DNA from: Selenomonas sp. GACV-9
GTDB taxonomy: Bacteria > Bacillota > Negativicutes > Selenomonadales > Selenomonadaceae
Direction: 5' to 3'
Assembly (NCBI GenBank): GCA_900116485.1
Contig: FPAX01000007.1
Coordinates: 38,411-102,410 of the forward strand
DNA length: 64,000 nt
A model generated the notes under the pieces. The model did not search any database and was not told where the DNA came from. It saw only the letters and a program-made list of their open reading frames with translations. Made by a program: the position numbers and the translations under genes. Shown here piece by piece: positions 41,967 to 51,741 of the stretch; position 1 is the stretch's first letter, and each line of letters starts with the position of its first letter.

Positions 41967-42029
41967 GACTCGAAATCAAGTGTGGTTAATAGCCACCGTG
42001 GGTTCGAATCCCACCCTCTCTGCCATTGA
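41967..42029 (+). repeat. Attachment site repeat, right (63 bp)
   Basis: Exact repeat of the tRNA-Ser 3' half, without the 5' half of the gene. It is followed by a terminator-like hairpin (CTCGTGAGTTTTCACGAG plus T run), probably the original tRNA terminator. Confidence 0.95.
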
Positions 42030-42158
42030 TATCATTGGTCTCGTGAGTTTTCACGAGGCTTTTTTTGTGCGTGTTTTTGCTTGCTTAGTGGAGATTGATG
42101 CGGTATCCTATTATATGTTGAGATAAAGGATTGAAGAACCGTTTGAGGAGTGATCAGC

Positions 42159-44840
42159 ATGGATGTTTTTGCGGACAGGAAAGAATTGGAGGAAATCCTT
42201 CATAAGATCCCATTGGAAATGTTTCGTGGATTTCTAGCGGGGAGCATGACCCAGAAGACTATAGATACCGTGCTCGAGTCAATCGATACGCTGGGGGGGT
42301 TCTTGGCTGCTTCAGGAGAAGAGTTCCAGGCTATGCGCTATGTGGGCAAGAAGAAGGTCGATGGACTGCTTTGCCTCCAGCAAGAGATAGGGAAATGCAT
42401 GGAGTCTATGACTTTGGAGACGCAAGGAGTATCGCAAGATACTGCAGCTTTTGTTCAGGGATTGCTGGGACGATTGATGAACGCGGATCAGCAATCTGCT
42501 TCTGCGCAGGCAGCGGGGCTTTTACAGAAAAAGCCGATCCAATTTGGAAATGTGAAGAATATGAGCACTGATGGATTGGCGAATGAAGTGTTTGTATATA
42601 TGACCGATGTGCTGGAGGGGCATCCAGGTATCAGCAGGAGACGGTTAGAAGCGTCAGGAGCCTACGTGATATTAGAAGCAGCCATCATCGCGTTGCCTGT
42701 GGGGGTAATGGATTTTGGTGAGCAGGCGGCAGATATCGTGGGGAATCGCGAGTTCCGTAAGGTGCTGTTCCGTACGGAGCCTTTCCGGAAGGGGATGGCT
42801 AGATGGCTCGAGGTGGCAACGGATACGGAATGGCCGAGTTCGGCAGATATCATCCAAGAGAGTCTCGAGCGCATATTCCCTGCAGAATGGATACTGGACA
42901 TGGGCGTACAGGAACAGCTGGATCAGGCGGTGGAATCCGGGCTGGTAGACCTTATGCCCGAGGGGTATTGGAGACATCGACCGGATATCCTTGAAGTGTT
43001 GACGCAAGATGAGGGAATCGGCTGGCGTAGTGACAATGTCTCGCGGGACAAGAGGATGATCCGTGCGGTACTGGGAGGAAAGCCGGCAGCACAAGCAGGA
43101 CAAGAAGAAGGTCTGACTAGGCAACGAGCCTCTCAGATCATAGAATGTTTTTTCAAGCATGTCAAAGATGTTGATGCCGTGCGCTATCGGAACGTGTTCG
43201 AAGAATATGATATCGGCGAGCAAGATATGGTTGCGGCGTTCGATATCTTACCACAGACGTATCAGTACCTGAAGCTGAGATATAAGAAGGGGGAGAGGTC
43301 GGCTAAGGAAGCCTTGGTGGATGATTCTATCCCCAGGTCATATCGGAAACGATTGCGGAAGAGCTTGTATCGTTCCTACATCAAGCTGGATGGTACATAT
43401 GTCAAGGCACGCAGGCACGATTTGCTGGAATATTTCCTGGAGAAGTTCTGTCAGGAGGATATCACTGTTGCTGATTTCCAGAAGAAGTATGAGTATCTCC
43501 TCATGCTCCTGGGGCGGGAAGATGAGGAGAAGCTGCATATTGAGGACAGGTATTATACAGCTACCTTGCCGATGTCCCATAAACTGTTATGGAAGCAGGG
43601 ACAAGTCTTGCGTTATTATGAGGTCGATAGGGTAGATATCGATGAACTGCTTCGGGATATGCATGTCGATGAATATCAGGATGTGGAAGTGAGTGCCCAA
43701 CTGTTCTTGGATAAATATCCCGCCTTGCGCGAACAGTATGACCTGCGGGATTGCTATGAGCTTCACAATCTATTGAAGAAACGGTTGAGTCCTGAACTGT
43801 GTGAGAAATATCAGCTGGGATTCGGGCGGATGCCGATGTTGAGATTCGGTGAAGCAGACACGGAGAGTCAGGTGCTAGATCTCTTGCAGGAGAAAGGGAC
43901 AATCAAGCAGGAAGCGTTTGCAGAGGCATATCGGGAAATGTATGGAGTCGCATCAGATACATTCAAGGCTAACTTGGCAAAGTATATCCGGCAATACAGG
44001 CATGGAGATTCCTATACGGTGGATGTGAAGAAGCTGTCGCAGGATGAGTTGGCGGAACTCTCGTCCGTATTGAAACGCAGTTTCTATTCAATCGGTGAGA
44101 TGAAGGGGATATTCCGGAAGCTGTTCCCCGACAAGCATGGATATCTCAATCATTACAATATGGAGCAACTCGGATATCGCTGGAATGAGCAGACTATCTA
44201 CCGTACGGATTTTCCATCGGTCAAAGCTGCTATGGAGGCACAGTTCAGGCAGGAAGGCATCTTTGGGCTATCAGGTGATAGGGGGGCGGCTATGAGGTCG
44301 TACGGTGTCTTCTACAATTACCTGAATGCGTTCCAGCATGATCTGGAAGTCATCGAGTTCGCACCTGCGCAGTTCATCCATATCACGAAGCTGGAGAGTG
44401 TCGGTGTCACGAAAGATGAGTTGCTCGCAGCGGCCGATGAGGTCAAGCAGTTTGCCAAGGATGATTATTTTACGATGTATTCCCTGCGGAAAGCAGGGAT
44501 GAAGCTGTCGCTAGACCGGTTGGGGTTTGAGGACGATTTCGTGGATTCGATCCTATGGGCTTCGGATGCGTTCCAGGTATTCCGCATGGGTGGGGTACAG
44601 GTGTATGCATCACTGAATGCCAAAGGGACTTTTGCGGGGGCCTTGGAATACCTGCTGGAGCGTGAAGGTTCTGTTGATCTGGATGATCTGATGGATATGC
44701 TGCGAATGGATTATGGCATATGCTTGCCGAATACATTCCATGTGTTGGACAATATCAGACGTGGTGATAATGAGCTCTATTACAACGACATCAGGCGTCG
44801 AGTCTATCGGGATTATGAGACATATTATGCGGAGGTTTGA
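42159..44840 (+). CDS. Large defence-island protein with HhH and sigma-region-4-like motifs
   Basis: 893 residues from ATG 42159 (GAGGAG 8 bases upstream). Early segment YVGKKKVDGLL (61-70) resembles the helix-hairpin-helix of RNA polymerase alpha-CTD. EEGLTRQRASQIIECFF (about 317-333) resembles the helix-turn-helix of sigma region 4 (GxTRERxRQI). Several later blocks look like small winged helices (VLDLLQEKGTIKQEAFAEAYREM). It thus appears to be a DNA-binding scaffold. I recognise no family. It is followed after 3 bases by the ParB-like gene, and the three genes to 48681 form one operon. Confidence 0.65.
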   Translation: MDVFADRKELEEILHKIPLEMFRGFLAGSMTQKTIDTVLESIDTLGGFLAASGEEFQAMRYVGKKKVDGLLCLQQEIGKCMESMTLETQGVSQDTAAFVQGLLGRLMNADQQSASAQAAGLLQKKPIQFGNVKNMSTDGLANEVFVYMTDVLEGHPGISRRRLEASGAYVILEAAIIALPVGVMDFGEQAADIVGNREFRKVLFRTEPFRKGMARWLEVATDTEWPSSADIIQESLERIFPAEWILDMGVQEQLDQAVESGLVDLMPEGYWRHRPDILEVLTQDEGIGWRSDNVSRDKRMIRAVLGGKPAAQAGQEEGLTRQRASQIIECFFKHVKDVDAVRYRNVFEEYDIGEQDMVAAFDILPQTYQYLKLRYKKGERSAKEALVDDSIPRSYRKRLRKSLYRSYIKLDGTYVKARRHDLLEYFLEKFCQEDITVADFQKKYEYLLMLLGREDEEKLHIEDRYYTATLPMSHKLLWKQGQVLRYYEVDRVDIDELLRDMHVDEYQDVEVSAQLFLDKYPALREQYDLRDCYELHNLLKKRLSPELCEKYQLGFGRMPMLRFGEADTESQVLDLLQEKGTIKQEAFAEAYREMYGVASDTFKANLAKYIRQYRHGDSYTVDVKKLSQDELAELSSVLKRSFYSIGEMKGIFRKLFPDKHGYLNHYNMEQLGYRWNEQTIYRTDFPSVKAAMEAQFRQEGIFGLSGDRGAAMRSYGVFYNYLNAFQHDLEVIEFAPAQFIHITKLESVGVTKDELLAAADEVKQFAKDDYFTMYSLRKAGMKLSLDRLGFEDDFVDSILWASDAFQVFRMGGVQVYASLNAKGTFAGALEYLLEREGSVDLDDLMDMLRMDYGICLPNTFHVLDNIRRGDNELYYNDIRRRVYRDYETYYAEV

Positions 44841-44843
44841 TTT

Positions 44844-46100
44844 ATGGATCTTTTAGTTGAAGGTATCGAGAATGGTTGGGTAGAGAAGACGGAATTGACC
44901 CGTAAGCTTACGTTGGCAGGGAAGACTATGGCATATCCGGTCTATCGTGTCCGGCTGGACAAGTTGTACTATAACGATCAGAATGACCGTATCTCTACCT
45001 GGATCGAGGAGTATTGCCTGAAAAATGGCATAGATAAGCTGAACTGTAATGAGGATGAGATGGAGTCCTATAACAGCCTCATCGAGACATTCATCGAGGA
45101 AAGCAATCGGGAAAAGCTCGTGCAGACGCGCAACAACATCGCGATGTTCTGCCAGCGTGAAGCAGGCATCTCGTTGGCAGATGGCCGTGTCGTAGACGGG
45201 AATCGTCGCTTTACTTGTTTGCGTCAGCTTCACCGAGAGAATTTGCATAATGAGAACTTTGCCTTTTTCGAGACGGTAATCCTTCCGGAGAGCATCGAGA
45301 AAGATATGAAGCATATCAAGATGCTGGAGCTCATGGTACAGCATGGTGAGGAAAGCCGTGTGGACTATGACCCGATAAATCGCTTGGCAGGGCTCTATAA
45401 TGACCTGGTGCGCAACAAGCTCTTGACGGTCAAAGAGTATGCCCAGAGCATAAATCAGCAGGAGTCCGATGTGCAGAAGGACCTGGAACTGGCGGAGTTC
45501 TTGGCTGAGTATCTGGATTCTATCCAGATGCCGCTGCAGTTCCATATCGCACGCAAGAACAAGCTGGATGGCCCTATCCGTGAGATCTTCTCGGTGATCC
45601 GTGCTGAGAAAGATGAGGATATGAAGGCAGACATGAAAGAGGTGGCCTTTACCCAGCTTACACTCATGCCCCATACCGATATGACGCGATACATGCGTAA
45701 TATCAAGAGAATCTTGAAGGACAAGCGTCAGGCGAAGAACTTCATAGAAGAGCAGCTGGATATCGCCGAGAAGCTGACCGATGAGATCAGCGACAGCAAG
45801 ATGGTCTCTGATGGCAAGGTGATGGAGACCTTGGAGAGCCTGAAGGCAGAGTCTGACTTGGCCAAGCAGGCATCACGCTGCACGGAGGTATTCGACAACC
45901 GTGTACGAGCTACGGCAGACCGCGAGCGTGCAGCCCATGTCATCGAGAAGGCGATCGATTCTATCCGTGAGCTTGACCAGAGAATCTTCCCGAAACTGTC
46001 AGAAGAGTTGCGGACGACGATCGTTGAGGATGCAGATGAGCTGATAGAGCTGTTGGGAGAGATCAAGGAGGCAGCAGGTGTTCACAGATCTGACGCTTAG
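44844..46100 (+). CDS. ParB/DndB-like protein of the three-gene operon
   Basis: 418 residues. The segment LADGRVVDGNRRFTCLRQL (about 112-130) is the DGNRR motif of the ParB/sulfiredoxin fold, which binds or hydrolyses nucleotides. The middle and C-terminal parts are long helices, probably coiled coil (KRILKDKRQAKNFIEEQL, AHVIEKAIDSIRELDQRI). There is no partner ParA. It may sense DNA or nucleotides and load the helicase encoded downstream; this is inference. Its last 23 bases overlap the helicase start. Confidence 0.65.
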   Translation: MDLLVEGIENGWVEKTELTRKLTLAGKTMAYPVYRVRLDKLYYNDQNDRISTWIEEYCLKNGIDKLNCNEDEMESYNSLIETFIEESNREKLVQTRNNIAMFCQREAGISLADGRVVDGNRRFTCLRQLHRENLHNENFAFFETVILPESIEKDMKHIKMLELMVQHGEESRVDYDPINRLAGLYNDLVRNKLLTVKEYAQSINQQESDVQKDLELAEFLAEYLDSIQMPLQFHIARKNKLDGPIREIFSVIRAEKDEDMKADMKEVAFTQLTLMPHTDMTRYMRNIKRILKDKRQAKNFIEEQLDIAEKLTDEISDSKMVSDGKVMETLESLKAESDLAKQASRCTEVFDNRVRATADRERAAHVIEKAIDSIRELDQRIFPKLSEELRTTIVEDADELIELLGEIKEAAGVHRSDA

Positions 46101-48681
46101 TCCGTTCTATACATCGGAAGATGATATCGATAAGAACTTCTTGACGCCAGTATTGAAGGAGGCAAAGACCTATGACAGGGTCAGTGCCTATTTCACGGCT
46201 GGTTCCTTGGCCGCTTATGCGGAAGGCTTGGAGGAATTCTGCGGCAAAGAGCATTCCTATCGCTTGATTGTCTCCAAGGATATCTCAGAGGAAGATTTCG
46301 AAGCGATGAAACGTGGTTATGCGCTGCGTGATTCTTTGCGGCAAGAGATGCTCGCTGACCTTCGCCGGGAGTTGGATATATCTGCAGAGAAGGGACTCTC
46401 GAACCTTGCCCACTTGATTGCGATTGGAAGGATGGATATCAAGATCGCTTACAATAAGCGAGGGATATTCCATGACAAGTTCGGCATCCTTACGGATGAT
46501 GCAGGGAATCGGATCAAGTTCATAGGCTCCAACAATGAGACGACTGCAGCGATGTGGCAGAATCATGAATCCTTTGATGTGGTCTGCAGCTGGTATGACA
46601 AGGATGGATTCTATGGTCGAGGTATCGACAAGTGCCAGCGCATCTTCGACGCGTACTGGGATGGCGGGTATGGTAGTGTGATCGTACGTGATGTAGATGA
46701 TGTGGTACTGCAGGAGATCATGCGTCATGACAAAGGTGAGATGGTAAGGGAGGCTGCTTTGCTGATGGATAACGCCTGTATACTAGACGTCGTGGATGGG
46801 CGATTCCTCTTGCACTTGAATGTGGAAGACCGTGGAGAATACCTCAAGACCAGAGGCTTCATGCGGCGGATAAAGAAGTATATGGATCGGGATGCAGAGG
46901 AAAGGACCGGCAAGATCTTGTTCCGTGAAGGGCTCAGCCATATCGACTGCATCGCAATCGATAAGCTGCTGGCAGACCGCATCCCTAAGGAAGGCTATAC
47001 TTATCGCATGACGGAGGTCTTGAAGGATTTCATCCGGGAGCGAGAGATCCATATCGATGAGCGTTCCACTATGGGGCTGGACATCAAACGGCGCGATGAG
47101 AGGTTATTGGAACGCTTCGAGGAGTTTGCAGTCATTGTCAATCATCGGATGGAACGTAAGCTGCGTGAGCGTCAGATGTGGGATGCGTTCTTCATGACGA
47201 CTATGGTGAAGAGTGGCAACTTCTCGGTGCCAGGGTCGGGTAAGACATCCTCTGTCCTTGGTATGTACGCATTCCTGCAAGAGCGTGCAGGGATGCGGCG
47301 CATCGTCATGGTGGGACCGAAGAACTCCTTCGGATCCTGGATAGACGAGTTCCAGGCCTGCTTCGGCGATAAGCAGGAGCTGTGCTTGTTCAACCTCCAT
47401 GATGAGGAGCCCCGTACGAAGGAAGAGAATCGTCGCCTGTTGCGGTATCATTTCGAGAATTATAATTTGATGCTGTTCAACTATGAAAGTATCGGAACCT
47501 ATGAGGAAGAATTGAAGGCATTGGTCGCCAGGTCGGATACCATGCTGGTATTCGATGAGGTCCATAAGGTGAAGGGGGTCAATGGGAAGCGTGCCGAGGT
47601 CGCGCTTTCTATTGCAAGTGCTGCACGTTATGTGACGGTCATGACAGGAACACCGATACCGAATGGTTACGTTGATATCTACAATATGCTGCATATCATG
47701 TTCCCTAATGAGTATCGTTCGTTCTTTGGATATCAGCTCAGTGAGCTGAAAGATCCGACGGAGTGGGAGAAAGAGGAAATCAATCGCAAGCTGAAGCCAT
47801 TCTATTGCCGTACGACGAAGGAACAATTGGCTGTCCCGCCAGTATCGCCAGATATATATCGTGAAGTGACGGCAAGTGAAGCCGAGTCCAGGTTGTTCTA
47901 CATCCTGCGGGAGGCCTATGGCAAGGGGAATTCTTTGCTGTTCTTCCTTCGTGTGCTGCAGTTGGAGTCTGATCCTGCGATGCTCATGGATAATATCAGC
48001 ATGTCGGATTATGAGGATGTCATGGAGTACGATGCCAAAGATATCGATGATATCGATTTCAAGGACTTCTCGGATGAGGTCCCGAAGCTGGTGGATGCAT
48101 GTTCCGGTCTTAGCTCCAAGATGAGATGCTGTATCGAGCAGCTAGTATCGTTGGTGGCTGCTGGGAAGACTGCGGTATGTTGGTGCGTGTTCCGGCGTAC
48201 GATCCGCAAGGTCCAGCAGGAGTTGCAGCGCAGGGGAATCCGAGCGAGGTTTATCGATGGCAGCGTAGAGCAGGCGGATCGGTTGGTGATCATTGATGAT
48301 TTCCGCAAGGGAGGATTCGATGTATTGATCACGAATCCGCATACGTTGGCAGAGTCCGTATCCTTGCATAGCGTTTGTCATGATGCTGTATATATGGAGT
48401 ATACCTATAATCTTGTCCATCTCTTGCAGTCGAAGGACAGGATCCATCGACTTGGGCTTCCTGATGGCCAATATACGCAATACTATTACATGATGGTAGA
48501 CTTTGATTTCCAAGGAAAGCCTGTATCGGTGGACAAGGCTGTCTATGAGCGGCTCCAGGAGAAAGAGCAGCTCATGCTCACAGCTATCGACGATGGTGTG
48601 CTGGAAGATACGACTACCAGTGATGAAGATCTTGAGATGATCTTTGCGGAAGTCTTTGGTGATGATTGGGGAAGATCCTGA
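46078..48681 (+). CDS. PLD-like nuclease/SNF2-type helicase fusion
   Basis: 867 residues from a GTG at 46078 with AAGGAGG 6 bases upstream. The N-terminal 300 residues resemble a phospholipase-D-like nuclease: HDK at 132-134 (HxK) and GSNNETTAA after it. The C-terminal 500 form an SF2/SNF2 motor: Walker A PGSGKTS (about 385), DEVH (about 494), TGTPIPNG, and motif VI QSKDRIHRLG (about 785). Such fusions occur in restriction and phage-defence systems. In this operon it is the likely effector that translocates along and cuts DNA. Confidence 0.85.
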   Translation: MFTDLTLSPFYTSEDDIDKNFLTPVLKEAKTYDRVSAYFTAGSLAAYAEGLEEFCGKEHSYRLIVSKDISEEDFEAMKRGYALRDSLRQEMLADLRRELDISAEKGLSNLAHLIAIGRMDIKIAYNKRGIFHDKFGILTDDAGNRIKFIGSNNETTAAMWQNHESFDVVCSWYDKDGFYGRGIDKCQRIFDAYWDGGYGSVIVRDVDDVVLQEIMRHDKGEMVREAALLMDNACILDVVDGRFLLHLNVEDRGEYLKTRGFMRRIKKYMDRDAEERTGKILFREGLSHIDCIAIDKLLADRIPKEGYTYRMTEVLKDFIREREIHIDERSTMGLDIKRRDERLLERFEEFAVIVNHRMERKLRERQMWDAFFMTTMVKSGNFSVPGSGKTSSVLGMYAFLQERAGMRRIVMVGPKNSFGSWIDEFQACFGDKQELCLFNLHDEEPRTKEENRRLLRYHFENYNLMLFNYESIGTYEEELKALVARSDTMLVFDEVHKVKGVNGKRAEVALSIASAARYVTVMTGTPIPNGYVDIYNMLHIMFPNEYRSFFGYQLSELKDPTEWEKEEINRKLKPFYCRTTKEQLAVPPVSPDIYREVTASEAESRLFYILREAYGKGNSLLFFLRVLQLESDPAMLMDNISMSDYEDVMEYDAKDIDDIDFKDFSDEVPKLVDACSGLSSKMRCCIEQLVSLVAAGKTAVCWCVFRRTIRKVQQELQRRGIRARFIDGSVEQADRLVIIDDFRKGGFDVLITNPHTLAESVSLHSVCHDAVYMEYTYNLVHLLQSKDRIHRLGLPDGQYTQYYYMMVDFDFQGKPVSVDKAVYERLQEKEQLMLTAIDDGVLEDTTTSDEDLEMIFAEVFGDDWGRS

Positions 48682-48696
48682 ATCGATAGATATGGT

Positions 48697-48739
48697 AAAG
48701 GTGGTTTACTGACTCATAGGAGTCGGTGAACCACCTTTT
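48697..48739 (+). terminator. Terminator of the three-gene operon
   Basis: 19-bp stem AAAGGTGGTTTACTGACTC / GAGTCGGTGAACCACCTTT with loop ATAG and TTTTG tail. Confidence 0.9.
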
Positions 48740-48833
48740 GTTGGTTATGCTTATTTTCATGAGATGGGTTGCAGGACAAATGGATTTAGGACTAAACTGT
48801 ATATAGGTAGATCATGACAATGGAGGAGATATC

Positions 48834-50336
48834 GTGAGATACGATGAGACTGACCCTATAGACATCGAGAGATATGGCAAGGAAATGATTGGGATGAGTT
48901 TCCGTGAGATATTCGAACGGGCAGTGGCGGAAGGCAATCCATTAGTAGCAGACAAGAAGTATATGGACATCCATGCGGATAAGAATTTCAAGGGCGGCAT
49001 GGGAAACTTGGTCGAGGAATGTTGGTTTGGATATAAGGCGAACAGCAATCCGGAGCCGGATTTCGAGAAGGCAGGCGTCGAGCTGAAGGTCACACCATAC
49101 AAAGCTGTCAAGAAAGGTTTCTCGGCAAAAGAACGTCTGGTCCTGACGCTGATCGATTATATGGAAGTGTATAAGGAGAAGGATCTGCTATCCAGTCATT
49201 TGTGGAAAAAGCTGGGGTGCATCCTGCTGGCTTGGTATCTTCATAAAGACGGTCAGAATGACATCGATAGCACGGTGGACTTCGTGCAGTTATTCACGTT
49301 GCCGGCAGAAGATCTGGAAATCATCAAGACTGATTATCGGAAAATCTTGGCAAAAATTGAAGCGGGAAAGGCAGAAGACCTTTCCGAAGGCGATACGCTC
49401 TATTTAGGAGCATGTACGAAAGGCTCTTCGGCCAAATCTGTCCGCAAACAGCCATTCAGTGATGTTGAGGCGAAGCAACGTGCATTCTCGTTGAAAAACA
49501 GCTATATGACGTATTTGCTCAATGAGTATATCCTCAAACAACAACCGACATACCATTATGAAGGACAGAACCGGGATGAAGAGTCAATTATATCATCGGA
49601 TGTATTGGTCGATGATCTGGAAAAGTATGTGCAGCGGAAAATAGCGGCTTATATCGGACGGTCAGAGGATGAACTGGCTGTTGCACTTGAGATGGGATCC
49701 AATGCAAAAAATCGCTATGCAATGTTGGCTTATAGGATGTTGGGGATAAAGGGGAATTCTGCACAGGAGTTCCGGAAGGCAAATATCGTAGTGAAGACCA
49801 TTCGCATCCAAAAGAACGGCAAAATCAAAGAAAGTATGTCGTTTTCACCATTTGATTTCCAAGCGTTGGTGAAGACGGAATGGGAAAATAGTGTATTCGG
49901 TAATTTTCTGCAAGAACAGAGGTTCTTCTTTGTGCTCTTTCAAGAAGGTGAGGATGGTATCTACCGTTTGAAAGGCAGCTGCTTCTGGAATATGCCATAT
50001 CACGATATCGAAGGACCTGTCCGTGAGGTTTGGGAGCGGACACGTGATATCTTCAGGGATGGTAAGCTGATGCTGGATATTACGCCTGGCGGACTCGTGC
50101 GTAATAACCTTCCCAAAGCTAGTGATAATATGATTTGTCATGTTCGCCCGCATGGGGCTGATCGGTCGGATATGATACCTTTGCCGAAAGGGACGCATCT
50201 TACTGTGCGCAGCAATCGGTCAAAGGATTTTGAATGGCCGGATGATACGATGTTTTCTAAGCAGTGTTTTTGGTTGAACAATGATTATATCTTGTCGCAA
50301 TTGAGGATGCATTTTGCAGGTACGAAAAAAGCATGA
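48834..50336 (+). CDS. Sau3AI-type type II restriction endonuclease
   Basis: 500 residues from a GTG with GGAGGAG 5 bases upstream, close to the length of Sau3AI. The MutH/Sau3AI catalytic core is clear: MGNLVEECWFGYKANS then PEPDFEKAGVELKVTPYK, giving Asp76, Glu83 and Lys85 as the D...E-x-K residues. The second half is the allosteric MutH-like domain expected for Sau3AI. The predicted target is GATC, cut when unmodified. It is convergent with the cytosine methylase gene, with 35 bases between the stops. Confidence 0.88.
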   Translation: MRYDETDPIDIERYGKEMIGMSFREIFERAVAEGNPLVADKKYMDIHADKNFKGGMGNLVEECWFGYKANSNPEPDFEKAGVELKVTPYKAVKKGFSAKERLVLTLIDYMEVYKEKDLLSSHLWKKLGCILLAWYLHKDGQNDIDSTVDFVQLFTLPAEDLEIIKTDYRKILAKIEAGKAEDLSEGDTLYLGACTKGSSAKSVRKQPFSDVEAKQRAFSLKNSYMTYLLNEYILKQQPTYHYEGQNRDEESIISSDVLVDDLEKYVQRKIAAYIGRSEDELAVALEMGSNAKNRYAMLAYRMLGIKGNSAQEFRKANIVVKTIRIQKNGKIKESMSFSPFDFQALVKTEWENSVFGNFLQEQRFFFVLFQEGEDGIYRLKGSCFWNMPYHDIEGPVREVWERTRDIFRDGKLMLDITPGGLVRNNLPKASDNMICHVRPHGADRSDMIPLPKGTHLTVRSNRSKDFEWPDDTMFSKQCFWLNNDYILSQLRMHFAGTKKA

Positions 50337-50371
50337 AGATCGACTGAGCTTCATGCGGCAAAAGTCAACTA

Positions 50372-51568
50372 TCATTCTTGGTCGATGATATTGTTCAAGG
50401 TTTCGCCCATTTTCTCGACGCAATCAGTAACGAGGGCATTGCCCATACAGAAGTATTGGAATCGTTCGCTCATGCCGGTGTCTGTCCAGTGTTCGGGGAA
50501 CCCTTGAATCTTGTTGGTCTCATTCGGAGTAAGCAGACGGAGCCTGCCGGTGTCGAGGTCTCTGACAACATGGGTGCTGCGGTTCGTGGTGGCTTCGCTC
50601 GTCAGCATAGTGCGAGCAGGTCTGTCTATCGGATCAGGAAAGGCAATGGGGCCTTCGGAGAAAATGTATTTATGGCCAGTCCGTGATGTTCGCTCAATTC
50701 TCTTGGCACCTTTCAGGTAAGTCCATTTTTCCAAATCATCGCCGATATAGTATTTCTCGTCAACATCATGATCCATGATGTCGGCGAGGACTCTATGCGG
50801 CCCATGATAAGCTGGAACAGCTTTTGCCGTAGCGATATGACCATCATGCATGTAGCCTGCTGTTTCGAAGGGGAACGAGAAATCTTGAGTGATCTCATAG
50901 AGGTCCTGGGATGGCAGGTCACGCTCAATTACTGTCGGACATTCTTCAATCGGGAATGTCCGGGCAAAGAATCCATCTTGGTTGATGGCTTCGAGCGGAT
51001 CATGTCCGGCCATATCTTGTCCATAGTTGGTATCGTTACGATAAGCGAAAATGAACGTCCGGCGTCGGCGCTGGACAAAACCATAGTCAGCAGCATTGAT
51101 GACACGCCATTCAACGCTGTAGCCGAATTCCCAGAAGGACGCCAGGATGATGCCGAAGTCGCGGCCACGCTTGCTGGCTGGAGACTTGAGCAGGCGGTCG
51201 ACGTTCTCAAGCAGGACGAATGGTGGGCGCTTGACGTCAAGTATCTCACGGATCTGCCACCAGAGGACACCTTTCTTGCCCTCGATGCCTTTTGCACCGG
51301 TGCGGGCAACAGAGTAGTCTTGGCATGGGAAACCGCCGACCAGCAATGTATGGTCTGGGATGCTTGACTTGTCAATATTCCCGATGTCTTCATTTACGTA
51401 GATGTCTTTCTTGCCGAAATGTGCACAGTAGCAATCGAATGCGTCTTGGCGAGTACGGCTGGGTTCCCACTGGTTGGCCCAGACTGTATCCCATTCCTGA
51501 GAGGAACGTTCGAGCCCAACGCGGAAACCTCCGACACCAGCAAAGAGTTCGCATAAGGTTTTATCCAT
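50372..51568 (-). CDS. DNA (cytosine-5) methyltransferase
   Basis: 398 residues with the ordered C5-methylase motifs: LCELFAGVGGFRVGLE (I, SAM binding), GGFPCQDYSVA with catalytic Cys82 (IV), LLENVDRLL (VI), QRRRRTFIFAY (VIII) and the C-terminal TNKIQGFPEHW (X). It is the cognate partner of the Sau3AI-like enzyme and is expected to protect GATC by methylating its C. AGGAGG stands before the ATG on the minus strand. Confidence 0.93.
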   Translation of the reverse strand: MDKTLCELFAGVGGFRVGLERSSQEWDTVWANQWEPSRTRQDAFDCYCAHFGKKDIYVNEDIGNIDKSSIPDHTLLVGGFPCQDYSVARTGAKGIEGKKGVLWWQIREILDVKRPPFVLLENVDRLLKSPASKRGRDFGIILASFWEFGYSVEWRVINAADYGFVQRRRRTFIFAYRNDTNYGQDMAGHDPLEAINQDGFFARTFPIEECPTVIERDLPSQDLYEITQDFSFPFETAGYMHDGHIATAKAVPAYHGPHRVLADIMDHDVDEKYYIGDDLEKWTYLKGAKRIERTSRTGHKYIFSEGPIAFPDPIDRPARTMLTSEATTNRSTHVVRDLDTGRLRLLTPNETNKIQGFPEHWTDTGMSERFQYFCMGNALVTDCVEKMGETLNNIIDQE

Positions 51569-51741
51569 GATCGGTAGTTCCTCCTTATTGTCAGTACGAT
51601 TGTTCTATTGGCCTATTATAGCACAAGAACTATTTTCGATCAAGAAAGATTTTTTGTCAAGGTTTTTCTGATGGGGGATGCTAGTATTGTCAATGGTGCA
51701 TATGGCAAGAATTAGGGCCTTCAATGGTTTTGAGGTGCATG

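Larger units (their letters stand above)
28384..42029. mobile_element. 13.6-kb integrative element in tRNA-Ser
   Basis: Bounded by 63-bp direct repeats of the tRNA-Ser 3' half. Contains a tyrosine integrase next to the left end, paired arm-type sites at both ends, an iteron/DnaA-box array, a repressor with phased operators, a forward operon of small DNA-binding and unknown proteins ending in an amidase, a toxin-like peptide, three copies of a large structured RNA, and a cassette of unrecognised proteins. I see no relaxase, conjugation, capsid, portal or terminase genes. It is therefore not an evident ICE or complete prophage; a satellite or plasmid-like integrative element is likelier. Confidence 0.92.

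Noticed and set aside
28384..42029. Complete prophage or conjugative element
   Set aside because: No capsid, portal, terminase, tail, relaxase or type IV secretion genes are seen, despite an integrase, repressor and amidase.
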